A DNA stretch of 64,000 bases from Ectobius pallidus (lineage: Eukaryota > Arthropoda > Insecta > Blattodea > Ectobiidae), in the NCBI GenBank assembly GCA_964059195.1, contig CAXKWD010000011.1, forward strand, positions 14,978,978 to 15,042,977, written 5' to 3'. The first letter of the stretch is position 1. Each line of letters opens with the position of its first letter. Under the pieces are notes generated by a model. The model saw nothing but the letters and a program-made list of their open reading frames with translations. It had not been told where the DNA came from and made no database searches. Shown one piece after another: positions 45,427 to 57,545 of the stretch. The translations under genes and the position numbers were made by a program.

Positions 45427-46920
45427 TAAGCCCTAATAAGCTCCTTTCTGTACACTTGTCGTACCATGATATTCATCTCATGGGAATGAAGATCCGCTGT
45501 CCAAAAACCTAAACAAATTGTGCTTGATATCATTATTAATCTTCAACTTCTATTTTCTGTGTTAGGTTCTCAAGTCCTCACCATTTCTTCCTGTCGTCAT
45601 TTCATTTGTTGCTCTCAGGTCCTTCCATCACAATCCTTTTCTTCATCCTGAATTTCATTGGTTTTGTCCACTGTCCTCAGTACTTACCCCTTGGTTTTGT
45701 TTACAGATTTTTATTAGATTATTTTCTTGCTGTTTTGGTGCAGTCTGTTGTCATTCGTTCTAATTAATTCTTGTAGTGCTGAATGAAATTATTTGATGAA
45801 TGGGAGGATCTCAAATGGTAAAACCCTTTTTTAACATTTCCGCTTTTAAGGAATAAGATTTTAAGTCTGCAAAATTACCATAAGTTCAATCAGTAGCGCC
45901 GACTTGAAAATATTAATATGCTCAGTTCTTGTTCTATTTCTGGCTGTGGCTTGAAGTTAATACAAAAGTTTACTTTGTTGTAAAGAATTCGGAACATTGT
46001 ATATAAAAAGGAAACTTCAAAATGGGTTACTGTTATGGTTTTTAACCAGTAATTCATATAATACAGTGTCATTAGTTCATGCAGTCTAAAAGGAGAAGAT
46101 ACTATGTTTAAAAAACGATATAATTTGTCATTCACCTATATTCCTTGAAAATTCTCTTTTAAGTTCTTGATGAAATTATTTAATTCTCTTAATTTATTTA
46201 AATATACAGATTTTTTTTCAAGTTGGCAAAACTAAATTGAACTGAAAAATATCAGGAGCCAACTTTAAAATATTCGTGGGAGAGCAAGGATTGTTAGCAG
46301 TTAGATATAGTCCTAAAACATAACAAATAACATACTATTAAATAAAATATGAGTAAATAAATAAATCTGAAGATGATTACATTTTTGCTGGTAAACACAG
46401 TAAAGCATTTCTAAATACTGAGTGGGGGCAAGGCCCCTACTTCTAATAATTGGGAGGCGAAAAGTATCTTGCCTCTCCCCAATCAATGTATATCATTCCT
46501 GCTTTTAAAAAAACCCCATTATTAAGAAAATCATGCTTCTGGGAGAGAAAATATATTTTGAGAATTTATCCTGTATAATTACTAAACTGAGAAGTCGTGG
46601 GGAATTGAAGTCACTTTTTAAATTCATCTGCAGAGTTCAAATAACAGCAGAGTGAAAATTGCTCATCTATATCTAGGATAGGTATCAGTATAGACTCTTT
46701 GTGTTGTGATAAAATTACTGATCTTGTTCAATGTCTTTTGATTTTTAAACTTTCTTCAGTCATTGTTTCTTTGCCCTTTGTGAGAAAGCTCATGTGTTGA
46801 ATTGTGTTTTTAATACAAAACATAAATTACACAATCTTTGCCTTTATTTGAGGCAAACACTCTTCCAAGGAAACACCCCAATTTAAGAAAAGTAAATTCA
46901 TTTCCCTGAATTATATTAAA
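45427..46920 (+). other. Intron 6 sequence right of the long-TIR element: no gene seen
   Basis: AT-rich intronic DNA, no recognisable repeats or coding regions, leading into the 50-bp duplication before the last exon. Confidence 0.5.
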
Positions 46921-47020
46921 AAGGGGTTTTACCATTTGTTCTGTCGATATTCTAATCGTGTTTTATGGTGAAGGGGTTTTACCATTTGATCTGTCGATAT
47001 TCTAATCGTGTTTTATGGTG
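46921..47020 (+). repeat. 50-bp tandem duplication at the last splice acceptor
   Basis: 46921-46970 and 46971-47020 are two copies of the same 50 bp, from AAGGGGTTTTACC to GTTTTATGGTG, differing at one position (TTGTTC/TTGATC). Each copy carries TTCTAATCG, which fits an animal branch-point motif. The second copy ends only 7 bp before the first base of the terminal Ptp99A exon. Confidence 0.93.
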
Positions 47021-47027
47021 TTTGAAG

Positions 47028-47252
47028 GATGACTATCTATTTCTGTATCGTGCTATGGAGGCAATGGGAAACAGTGTGGCCAGCACGATTCCTCCTCCAC
47101 CTCCAGCCCCAACTCCAGCTCAACCTGACTTATATCTCACAGCAAATGGTCACATCAATGGATTTGTTGGAAATGGCAACAACTTGGGGCAAGGCAATGG
47201 GAGCGTAAGAGGTGGCCCTAACGGCAGGGAAGAGAGAAACCCTCTTGCCTAA
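47028..47252 (+). CDS. Ptp99A: Ptp99A terminal exon: last D2 helix and proline-rich tail
   Basis: Seventy-four codons and a TAA at 47250. It starts DDYLFLYRAMEAMGNSV, the final helix of the phosphatase fold. A disordered tail follows with TIPPPPPAPTPAQPDLYL, a possible SH3 or EVH1 ligand, and a Gly/Asn-rich stretch ending NPLA. The acceptor AG is at 47026-47027 in the context GTGTTTGAAG, which has a weak pyrimidine tract. A 50-bp tandem duplication (46921-47020) lies directly before it and creates a second AG 54 nt upstream, from which translation would stay in frame. The acceptor choice is thus the least certain junction of the gene. The 3' UTR follows. Confidence 0.87.
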   Translation, partial: DDYLFLYRAMEAMGNSVASTIPPPPPAPTPAQPDLYLTANGHINGFVGNGNNLGQGNGSVRGGPNGREERNPLA

Positions 47253-48060
47253 AGAAGTGATATGATTTAGCATAGAAGTCTGTTGACTATGGTATAGACA
47301 TGTTTGAGGACCATGTTTAAAGCATGGCTATTTGCCAAAACAAAACAAAAAAATATATTAATATAAATTTTTTAAAAGTGTTCAGAAATTCTTGTTGCTA
47401 GGGAAGCATGCCTCGATGGCACTTGTGTCGTAGCATCATGTTGTCTGTGGCGAATGTGAACAATATGGGAGTGTCAGTCAGGGGAAGATATGACTTGTAG
47501 CGTCCAAAAAATGTACAGAATGATCACAAAGTCCTTCCCTGGTTAAGGAGAATGTTGTCTTAAATCTGTGTTAAATGGAAACTTGGAAATAATTGTATTA
47601 TGTGGTAATAGTCGTATTTATTATGTTGTGTCTGGATATTTTTTGTGCAAAGAGCAGGTTGGACTTGTGAAGTAGGTGATTTTCAGCCGAGAATAGTTTA
47701 AACAAGATGGTGCACGACCACACTGTGGTAATTTGTTTTGGTCAGTCTTCTGGAACAGTCTTTCGTAGCATTGGATTTGAAAGGAAAATCACACTCCATG
47801 GCTCCCATGTTCACCATATCTAGTTCATATTGATCTCTTGTTGGATACATGAAGCATAAAATCTAAATAGTTGTGGAGTGTGGATGAAGGATACTTTAGC
47901 TTATAATAACAAACATCTGTCGTGAAATCAAGTCAATGTTATGTGTTCTTTGTTCATCATATGAAGTGTATTTTTTGTCATAAATTACAAGTAGAATTAA
48001 TGTGTGCAAACAAACCTACCACAATATTTTGTAATAAATCTTTGAAATCAGGGAATGATT
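47253..48060 (+). other. Ptp99A: Putative Ptp99A 3' UTR with candidate poly(A) signal
   Basis: Non-coding, AT-rich sequence follows the TAA. The first AATAAA I find is at 48033-48038 in the context TGTAATAAATC, with a GT-rich stretch (TTGTATGTTGGG) about 40 bp further on. That would give a 3' UTR of about 800 bp. There is no obvious repeat inside. The end is inferred from the motif only; longer forms using later signals are possible. Confidence 0.4.
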
Positions 48061-49178
48061 TTATGCTCTTCTTGTATGTTGGGAATTGTTTGGGAGGAAT
48101 ACTGAAGTATGTTGTTCTGCAGAAATTAGTTGTCTGTTGATGCATTTAAACTTAGTGTTGCATTTGTACGTATGTATATCTTTGTGTATCCACTTTGGTT
48201 TTTGTGTTTTGGATGGCATTGTGTGTGATGTTGTGATGACTGTGTCCTGTGAATTGACGTTAGGACATCTCAAATGGAAACTTAACAAAAAAAAACATAT
48301 ATCTATATATTAAACACACAATGTCTTTATGTTTTGTTAGTGTTGTCACAAGTATAGGATGTGCACGAGCTGCATATGTCGGTGAATTAGGGGTTTCACA
48401 CCGAGAAATACTTTATTAGCCATTTGTTGCAGTTTTAAGGAAAAAATGTAGTTTCTAGTCCCAGAAGTGTTTTAGTGTGATGAAAGAAAGGAAGTGCTAA
48501 AAAAAGTGGGCCAAATCAACGAAGTCAACACTTCCATAGACTAGGCATGAGTCGTCTCTCAACATTTCGACTACATGTCATTAAGGTTATTGACTGTGAG
48601 ATTTTAATCTTGACAAATTTAGTTTTATAATGTACTAGAGTTCTTACCTTAAAGTAGGAAAATTACGGAATTGTAGTGCAGATTCTCTTTTTCTCTCTGC
48701 CTTGTTTTCTGGAGTCTGAAGGGAAGATTAACCCTTAAAGTATGAACAAAAATAGCTAAATATGAGAGTATTGCATTGATATTAAAAAAAGCATCATGTA
48801 AAACCACTTACATTCAAAAAAGGGAACAAAATGCTGTATTTGACACTCACAAGGGAACCATACGAGTTGTCATTTCAAAATCTACCCTAAAATTTTGCAT
48901 ATCGATTGATCTTCTTTACAAATGGACACATGCAAAAAATTAGCTGCTCATACAAACTTTTAGTGGTTGAAAATTAATTTTGAATCTTACAAATTCAAAA
49001 TATTGAGTAGCCTCACACAGTTGGCAGCAGGAGAGTTAAAAGACAATAAATGTCTACGTTGGTAACAGGTTAATTGAAGCGCTAATGTTGGGGTTCTCTG
49101 TGCAATGGCAAAACATCTTTTTTTAATCTCGCAAATTGAGTGAATACACATCCAGCCTATAACACCCACATATTCATA
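48061..49178 (+). other. Downstream of Ptp99A: no gene seen
   Basis: AT-rich sequence after the presumed gene end. Short open frames on both strands have no recognisable content, and I found no transposon termini. Confidence 0.5.
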
Positions 49179-49180
49179 TA

Positions 49181-49859
49181 CGAGGGAAAGTAAAAAAGTA
49201 AAGGGACTTTTGCAATTTCTCTTTTCAGGGTTTGGTAAGACTCCTAGTATCCAGCGCTGAAGTAGTGTAGTCTGCAACACTTCTATACAACGTGTCACTC
49301 TTATTCCTGCGTTAGTTGTTGGAGTGTAGCAAACCGTTCAACATGCCAGCTCCATTGTCGATCTGCACCAAGGAGGAAATGAGGGCAGTGATTCGCTTTT
49401 TGTTTGCGGAAGGTGTTAAACCTGCGGACATTATTCGTCGAATGCAAGAACAGTATGGTGACAGCTGTTTATCGCGAAACAAGATCTACGAATAGATAGA
49501 GCGCTTCAAACAGGGAAGAACTTCTTTATGTGACGACAAAAGATCAGGCAGGCCATCGACGTCAACCACTGAGGACCACCATACTGTTCTTGCATTCAAC
49601 GAATAATGTCCGCAGATTTAACTAACACCGTCCACAAACAAAAAGCGTATCACTGCCCTCATTTCCTCCTTGTGTAGATCAACAATGGAGCTGCCATGTT
49701 TAATGGTTTGCTACACTCCAGCTACTAATGCACGAATAAGAGTGACACTTTGTATAGAAGTGTTGCTGACTATGGTACTTCAGCGCTGGATACTAGCAGT
49801 CTTACCAAACCCTGAAAAGAGAAATTGCAAAAGTCCCTTTACTTTTTTACTTTCCCTCG
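49181..49859 (+). mobile_element. mariner fold-back element with broken transposase N-terminus
   Basis: Flanked by TA (49179-49180 and 49860-49861), as for Tc1/mariner. The left arm (49181 to about 49460) is reverse-complementary to the right arm (about 49577-49859), starting CGAGGGAAAGTAAAAAAGT. The left arm encodes the start of a mariner-type transposase from ATG at 49343: MPAPLSICTKEEMRAVIRF, then VKPADIIRRMQEQYG, a paired-type DNA-binding helix region. A TAG at 49493 breaks the frame (a Trp codon with one change), and the frame runs on only to a TAA at 49604. No catalytic domain remains. Confidence 0.85.
49343..49606 (+). pseudogene. mariner transposase N-terminal fragment
   Basis: Fifty codons before an in-frame TAG, then 36 more including IERFKQGRTSLCDDKRSGRP. 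RSGRPSTS is the typical linker after the DNA-binding domain of mariner transposases. The last residues are read from the inverted arm, so the fragment ends at the fold-back breakpoint. It cannot encode an active enzyme. Confidence 0.8.
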
Positions 49860-49861
49860 TA

Positions 49862-52659
49862 CAATCCCTTAATGTCTAATAAATTAAATAGTTTCAAAAT
49901 GTGGAAATGGTAGGTAGTTATAATTTAAAAATGATTTATTATTTTCAACGAGTAAAGACGTACTGTAAGCTCCTTCCACTACCTCACACCGTGCTGTTGC
50001 GTTCCCATTTCCCAGCTTGCGGGCTACTTAAGCGAGCTCTAAAAGTGCCCGCTGTTGTTCATTCATGGAACAATACAAACACGTTTTCGCCCACTTACAG
50101 TTCGTATGAATTGGTTGCATGTATGCATCTGTAACGAAGACCAATCTATAAGCAAAATTTGAAGGTAGGTATCGACGTGATAATCCGTATGGTTCCATCG
50201 TCAGTTCAGCCATTGCCTTCCCTCATGACTACTCACTTCGCCATGCCGACCTGTGAGAAAGAAAACAGAAAGGCTTATCTGAGTAATTAAATTTCGGGAC
50301 TGTTATTCTCAGTTAAGTAATGCAAAAGGCAGAGTAACAAAGTGGATTGCCTTAAAAACATAATTAATCTCTATTAAAACAAATTGAAAGGGAAATATGA
50401 TGTTCCTTGGTGATCATACAATAGATCTGCAATTTGAAAAGATGGTGAACCCACCAATTTCTTTGCTATAGGCGTTCAGTAACTCCAAATAGGGGCTAAT
50501 TTTTGTCACGGTAAAGTACTTGTATTTTTTGGTTTGTATATCTTGCGTATCCTTTGAAAAAGTACATTTTATTTTAATTTTTTATTATTATTTATTATTA
50601 TTAGTATTATTATGGTGTATTTCACTCGTATGAAGACTGTTCTGTCATATCACATTCTAAATAACACCGGAGTTTTGTTTATAATTTGCCATTTTATCTA
50701 ATACATAGCTGTGTAAAGTATGTAGATAGTCATTTAGAGTTGGAGAAATTGTATGCTTCAAAGTTATCGAAATGGCAAGGCTGATACAGTAGCTGTTGAA
50801 TTGCACAGTTTAGTGCATAAAAGTAAAAGAAATATTTTTTTAGTACACGCTTCGCAAATTGGCTGTTTCTCGAACTGCTAACTTGCCAGAAAGTAGCACT
50901 TTACCATACTAGTAGAGTAAAGTAATTTTACTGTACTAGGCCGGTAAAGTTGCCATGGTAACCCCTAGTGAACGTAATTCCAACTATGGCTCCTAGATGT
51001 CTCTACAGTGTCTCCCAGTGAAGTTCGATTTTACATGTTAAAGGGTTTTATTGTTCATTGTCTATTAACAAGCATAGTAAATCTTGTCATTTAGAAATCT
51101 TCAATTTAAGAAATAAATTCAATAATAATAACTTTTTATAAATTTTACGATTTGGGATGGATTTGAACGCACGAAGTTTGCATTACTGCGTCATCGTTTT
51201 AGTCCACAACACCATCACTGCTAATTGAAAGGAATGACTTCAGATGGGCCTCTTGTAAGATTGCTTCGTCAAAGCATAATAAGCTTACTTGCAGAAAATA
51301 TGATAAAAATGACGTGTAATTTCAATTGAAGTAAATATATTTAGTTTAATTAATTAACATTATTATCTTAACGATGTCTTTAAAAGTTTTATTTAAGGAA
51401 AAGAAACACTCCACATCAAGCGAAGTTTGTAAACATGCGCTACTGATACAGTCACCATTGTCTTTGCTTTCTTTATTCAGAATCATTGAAAATGAGTGAA
51501 AAACTGAGCACATTAGTAGTAAAATTACAGAACTTTTACTAAAAAGTATTGTATGCACCACGTACGCAAAAACTTTAGCGGACTCATCCAGTATTTCAGC
51601 CTCAGCTTATGCCTCAGCCGCAATATTAGATTCGTCCGCTAAAGCCTTATTTTGCGCACTTGATACATAAATAGGTATTAAAAAATTGTTTGAGAACCGG
51701 AAAATTGCTGTCCTTATTAAATCATTAAGGCTAGATTTAGCGATGGCTATAGTACACAACATGACGTAAAAGATGAAGTAAAAAAGGAATTTCCCCACAT
51801 TATACAACTAAATTCGCTGCTGTCATGCTGTTCATGTAGGTTTCTGTTTCGTAACAAAGTGAGGTTTTGAAGAAAATGATTCTGCACTACAATATCCAAA
51901 AATTGTCTTCAATTGAATCATTATCAAGCCCTTTCTCTCTGAATTGATCTATTATTTTGTGGTTTGTAGGAGATTTGTTTCATCATGAAAGTATTTCTTT
52001 ACGAGAATACAAGTACAAATGCAGTCAACAAATTCCGTATTGTGACTTGCATTCTACACTAGTGAGGATAAAGTGTAGTGGAATATTTGGAAAAAAAATA
52101 TTCTAAAGATAAAATGAATGTGAAGCATCTCTTGACTCCTGCCTACATCTTAGCTCTGTTGTTAGAGTTAAAACTTCATGCAACATTTGATATACATTCA
52201 TTGTATAAAAAATACAATTCAGCTTTTTATATTGGTGTTAACAATCAAGTTGGGAATTGTTCCCTGGTCAATGAATTTATTTTAGGAAGATGCATTTTTT
52301 GTCATTTTCCTTTGAGTGTTTTATACTGTATATAGTTGTGTATATATTTGGTGGATCTGAAAGGCTACAGTCCCCATGTCCAAGTGTTCCTAGAATGATA
52401 TGTTGTAGATCTACCACCTCATATTAATGAAATGGATTCATTCCCCAGTTGTGTAAAGATGTGGCAATTCCAACTTTAACAACATGCTAATATAATAAAA
52501 GGCTTTATTTGTCAGATAATCAATATATACTTATTTCACTTATTCCTAGAGAACTGTGAATTTTGCAGCGTGTAATAATCCAAACCTTTATCATCTTCTT
52601 AATATTTCTTTCTACTTGGGTTGGGATGTGATTCATAAGAAAAGGTTTTCTTCATAATA
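49862..52659 (+). other. Intergenic stretch: no gene seen
   Basis: AT-rich, with a TTATTATTA run near 50580-50610 and short palindromes such as CTAGGCCGGTAAAGTTGCC near 50937. No coding or RNA gene signatures were recognised. Confidence 0.5.
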
Positions 52660-53040
52660 TGAGGCATGTCCATAAAGTAAGTTTCCCTAGGGCCGTTTAC
52701 ACAAACAAAACAAAATTGCATGGAAATATTTATTGCAACAGGTATAGTAAGTGTTCAGCTATTTTTCAACATATTCGCCACAGGAATTGAGACATTTGTC
52801 ATACCATGGGACCAACTTTTGAACACTTGTGTTGAAGTCTGCTGCCTGGGATTTGAACCACTGTGTAACAACCATCTCTGCTTCTCTGTCATTCTCTATC
52901 ATTTCTTGAGGGGTAGGAAAAGATGAAAAAATCTGGGTGTGCGGTCCGAGCTGTAGGGTGGAGACTTCAACACCTCCCTGCAAGTCTCCTGCAAAAGTTC
53001 AACAGCCACCCTACAGCTTGGACCTCGCTAGGAGTCCATA
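52660..53040 (-). pseudogene. mariner transposase C-terminal remnant with fold-back end
   Basis: On the minus strand, 52983 down to 52759 encodes a mariner-like C-terminus: DFFIFS-like and REAEMVVTQWFKSQAADF in one or neighbouring frames, then VQKLVPWYDKCLNSCGEYVEK with a stop. Downstream is a terminus-like sequence (AAACTTACTTTATGGACATG). The 5' part is missing: at 52943-53025 the sequence turns back on itself, GGTCCGAGCTGTAGGGTGG pairing with CCACCCTACAGCTTGGACC. It is an inactive relic. Confidence 0.72.
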
Positions 53041-56000
53041 AAATATGTGGATTTTTTTTTAAAGGTTTTAAGAACTGCATTTCTCAGTTTTTTAAAATAA
53101 TGTAGAAGTTCATTACTACAGCATGATATTTCCCAGCTTCTGGACCAGGAAATGGCCTACTGTCACTTTTGAATTTTTAGCATGTCTTTTTGTTTCTTCC
53201 AATAAGCATAATGGATTTTAAAATGCCATTCTCTTTCTGCTGCATGGTTGCCAAACTGTTTTGTGAAACTTGTCACTTTTATATTATATACAAATATTAC
53301 ACTACATTTGATTATTAAAAAATAATTACGAATTTATGCAAAGATATCATTACTCATGCGGTTTTTCATAATGCATATTTTCTGCTTAAAACTTCTTGGC
53401 ACTTTGCACCGGTAAAAGAGTGGCAGGCTGCTGGCATTCTCCAGCTGACTAAGGAAATATAAGCGAATCTGCTCATGGCACAAAAAGGGTTACAGAAATA
53501 TGCTCAAATTAAGAACAGTTTAGTCCTCCATCTTCAACATTTTAACTATTGGTTTCTGCCTCCGATGTATTCTTTTTGTGCTTGTGAGTACATTGATTTT
53601 CAGTCACTTTTCTAGTATTTTCCTCCCACTCCTCTCTTTCCTTTCATCCCGATCAACATCCAGACAGTCTTCTGGTTCAGTTCGACTGGTATATCAGCAA
53701 ATGTTCCTCAGTTTCAACTGCATTGAAGGATATTCCTTCACCATCCTTCTAAACCAACTGAATCGGAGCTGTGTGATGGTCCATTCCCAGCTGAGGTCAT
53801 GACACTGTATGCACAGGTTGATAAGATAAAGAAGTGCAAATATTGATGTGATGGACCTAGCACCACAGATGGGAGCCATATAATAGGAATTCATGTTTCT
53901 AGTCAGACAGAGGAAGGATATGTTCTAGTCAGGGAAGTTGTTAATCCCCTATCCATCGTATTCTTATATCATACTAATGAATTCCGTGGATCCAAAATAA
54001 GTTATGAGACTTCGGATGTGGAACACGTCAAGATATCATACAGACATTCTTACACACTCATACATACCAGTTTACAGGCATAAGATACAGGTTACATACG
54101 TATATCCAAATATAAGTTAAGGGTTTACACAGTTGTGGTCTTGCCTGCAGATTTATTAAAGTTGATGAATTCCTCAACAGTATAGAAGGCATGTGTCAGT
54201 ATAAAGTGTTTTAGTTTCTATTTCAGATTGTACTTATTATTATTACACATTTTAACCCTCGAACAGCAGCTCTGGTACAAATTTCCTACCAAATAAATTG
54301 GTTTCTTCATTGTTGTCACATTTAAAGACAGTACAGCATTATTTTACTTATCGTTATTATTACTTTTTAAAATTTATTTATTTATTTATCAATAAAGACC
54401 CCAAAGAGCAATAATTCTCATAATTAGGGGCAGTACATTATAATACACTATATACCATAGGCGTACCGAGGGGGGGGGGGGTTTGGGGGTTTGAAACCCC
54501 CCCCCATTGATTAAAAAAAGGAAAATTGTATAATTTTTTTAGGTCTGCCCATAAATTACTTAATACAAGTATAAAGCATGGGAAGCTTAAAACTCGTTAT
54601 TTTGTGTCTTAATTTTTAAAATTTTCATGAAAGTAGTAGTCACCCGAAATAAAATTTAGGCTTTTGAAGCAAAAATTCTTATATGTCTAATATCCTTAAC
54701 ATCATGTGGTAATTCATTATAATTCTTAAAAAAGGAATAATGAATTCCTTTAGTACCATATTTGGCAGGAATTTTGTGGTAAGTGGATAAAATGAGGTGC
54801 ATCGAATCAAAATGCACTCAGTCCATCCTCGGTCGAAACTCGGTTTGATACAGATTCCCCCTATTTCAGTAGCGCTGAATTGATCTGTGTAGTCAAAATG
54901 TTTCTAAAAGCACTCCTCAGTCAAAAATGCCATTGAAATACTGCGTTTGCTTCAGAATGCGCTGAGTCCAGCACCACGTTCAGTGTAAAATGCGCCTTGT
55001 GACTTATGCGGAAATTTCTAGTATTTGAGACCTAGCCTTACACCTACATACAGTGCACAAAAGAGCCACAATGAAGTGGCGGGATTAAAGGATATAAGGT
55101 GACCCATTCTTGTACTATTATTGTCAACAATTTCCATCTGCTTGTGGAATGAATTTAAAATTAGATACCATGCAATTAGAAAGAGTTTAGAAGTTGTGTT
55201 GTAAAGCTGAAACTAGGACCAGCTATTAGCTTGAACTTGTACAAGATGGTAAATAAAGTAGGTGTTACCAGCAACAGCAGAGGGACGAGAAAAAGAATAA
55301 AAATTAAAGAGACTAAGAGACAAGAAGCTGTTAAAATGAGGTAAGTTACATCACAGAAATTATATACAGTAGAACCCCGATAATTCGAGCTAATTGGGGC
55401 TGAGGCTACCTCGAATTACAAAAAACTCGGATTATACGGAAATATCACTAAATCAATGGGTAAATCATAAATAAATGTTTAATGGACACAATAATTAACA
55501 ATACAGTATTCTTTTCTATTGCTGTCGTCACTAATGACAATCTCTACACCAAAGAGGCATAACAAAACTGAAACTGCACTGGAGCATTCCCACATATCCC
55601 ACATTCTACTGCTATGTATGGGCATGCGCGTCTGACTAGTCATGCCATCTCTGGATGCGATCGGAACTTTCTTTCAGGATGAACCTCGTACATTTTAAAC
55701 ATAAGAGAAAGCATAGTTAAAGCTCAAGTAACATGAAAATAATCTTATAGATATATAATTTCTCCAAGCAAAATCCCTTTTTCTCTGCAAATATTACGAA
55801 GTTATTTATGATTGCCCACCCATTAGAAAGGTCTGGTCCACAGGCACCAGACAAGCATGTTATACTTAAGATTTATAAATAGAGGTGTTTGTTTTTGTTG
55901 ATTAGCAATAAAATGAAATGCTGTATTCGATGTCAATATTATATTATCTTGATATATTAAGCTGTTAGGTAACATTTGGAGGCAAATTTAGCCACAAAAT

Positions 56001-56534
56001 AATATGAATTTTATAAATAAAACCACAAACGCCATAATCCACAAAATAAAACCTACTTTTGGTATTGTTTTTTATTATTTCCCTATATACCTGTACTTGT
56101 ATCACATGAGTCATGCACAATAAGGGTATCATTCTGTTCCATTGCACATGGTGCAAATGTGATCAGTCATGCAATTTTGAAAAAGAAAATCAGAAAACAG
56201 AAATAAAAACAAAATGTTTTTGAAGCAGTTTCAAAAACCTTTTTGGAAGAGTAGCAGGCATCTTTTTGTTCCATTGAACACATGCCATTTTCGGTAAATA
56301 ATAATAGTAACAATAATAATAAAGAAACATATACAGCATATCACTATACCATATCTGAGCAACTGAGGGAAAACGTTTTAGTCCCCATCCACTCTGTGAC
56401 GTATGAAACCTGCTCTTCATGTTCAGTGTCACGTCGAAATTGCTTTATGCTGACATCAAGGGCGACTGTAGTGGGATATATTACCCCACCGCACAGTGGC
56501 CCAATGTGCCACAGCTGCGCACCCGTGCACTATA
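53041..56534 (+). other. Intergenic stretch with isolated repeat fragments: no gene seen
   Basis: Holds a TTTATTTATTTATTTATCAATAAAG tract-like tail (about 54374-54400), an unusual G-run/C-run pair at 54468-54505 (TTTGGGGGTTTGAAACCCCC between the runs), and at 55371 CAGTAGAACCCCGATAATTC, a pogo/Tigger-like end without a partner. Otherwise anonymous. Confidence 0.45.
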
Positions 56535-56542
56535 CAGTAGGG

Positions 56543-56789
56543 CAGCAGTTCCCAAACTTTTTTGTCCTGGGACCCACCTTCACCTAGAACATTTTTTCGC
56601 GACCCACTACTACATAACGATAACCAATATAGGCTATATAAAATATAGCATATATTTTTCATATGCCTTTCAATAGTTTTACTGTGTTCAAATGCCTTAA
56701 ATTCCTTACATTGAAAAAAGTTTAATTTTTCTCGCCCTTTTTGTGACCCACTGATATTACTCCTGCGACCCATAGTTTGGGAACCACTG
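56543..56789. mobile_element. Short hAT MITE with perfect 8-bp target duplication
   Basis: 247 bp, beginning CAGCAGTTCCCAAAC and ending GTTTGGGAACCACTG, flanked on both sides by CAGTAGGG (56535-56542 and 56790-56797). CAGNNGTTCCCAAAC termini with GCGACCCA/TGGGTCGC-type sub-terminal phrases are well known from hAT MITEs in many animals. There is no coding capacity. Confidence 0.9.
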
Positions 56790-56797
56790 CAGTAGGG

Positions 56798-57282
56798 CAT
56801 TTACTAGTCGAAGCAGAGGCTATGTCTTGAAAATATTTTTGAGACCAAGAACTGGATTTTTAGTATCGTAGTCCTTTTATAATAAAAACTTAAATGTTGG
56901 GAGGGAGAAAGTACCTTCCCCTCCCAAAAGTCGGCGCTTAAGAGTTGAAGTACAGTCTTGTAGTCAGTGACAGGATAATACGACTGACTATAGTAAATGC
57001 AGAGACTCTTAACTATCATCTTTTCCTTTCTTTGAAGTTATAGTCAGCACACAAATGTTTTAGACTTTTGTTTGGCTCTCCACAGCCCCCAGAGCCCTCG
57101 ACCATAGGCCATACTCCGGTCCTGATCCCAGCAAATTGTTGGCACATGCATTCTACTGCCCTCTACTTAGCTCTTGCGTTTCCTATCGTGTGGGTATGTG
57201 AGCTGAGCTGGCTGCTTGATTCAGCACTAGAACAGAATTGTGTAACTCTATCTAATGGGGGTAGTGTCTCTGATCCAGTATT
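56798..57282 (+). other. Intergenic stretch: no gene seen
   Basis: No recognisable element. The GC content rises at 57070-57260, but the open frame there (57068-57289) has no known motif. Confidence 0.45.
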
Positions 57283-57545
57283 AATATAATAATATATAAT
57301 ATTTATTCGACGCCATAAGTAATACAGAGAATACATTGGCTGAGTCAAGTTTAGATGCTAAAACTAGGGTAAACATAACTTAATTACAGTGAACTATGAG
57401 ACTAAATATATCAATGTTATATGAAGCGTACTATAGTTTGACAGAGTATTTAGACATAAATACAGGCTGTAACAAGATAAACGAAATGTGATGAAATACA
57501 CAAATTAATAAACAAAACACAAATTAATAAACAATTAATAACATA

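Larger units (their letters stand above)
1..48060 (+). other. Ptp99A: Ptp99A-like receptor tyrosine phosphatase gene, 3' half
   Basis: Gene span for the seven exons listed separately; the 5' part lies left of the window. The family consists of single-pass membrane proteins with extracellular fibronectin-type domains and two cytoplasmic phosphatase domains. The Drosophila member acts in motor-axon guidance (established knowledge). Seen here: the end of D1 with its active-site loop, the whole of D2, and a short proline-rich tail, 434 codons in all. Every junction is GT-AG and the codon phases match, so the model is consistent without any frameshift. I chose Ptp99A over Lar or Ptp69D from the [16 protein letters not shown] segment after the D1 loop, the QTEEQY motif, and the D2 stretch VVDRYGG followed later by YAKLYHNKRPGVW. 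Those were matched from memory, not by alignment. The right boundary is a candidate poly(A) signal, not proven. Confidence 0.88.

Noticed and set aside
55371..55450. pogo/Tigger-like end CAGTAGAACCCCGATAATTC
   Set aside because: No second terminus in the following sequence, so no element could be bounded.
56282..56800. Open frames of 85-114 codons around the short hAT MITE
   Set aside because: They read through MITE termini and have no protein motifs.
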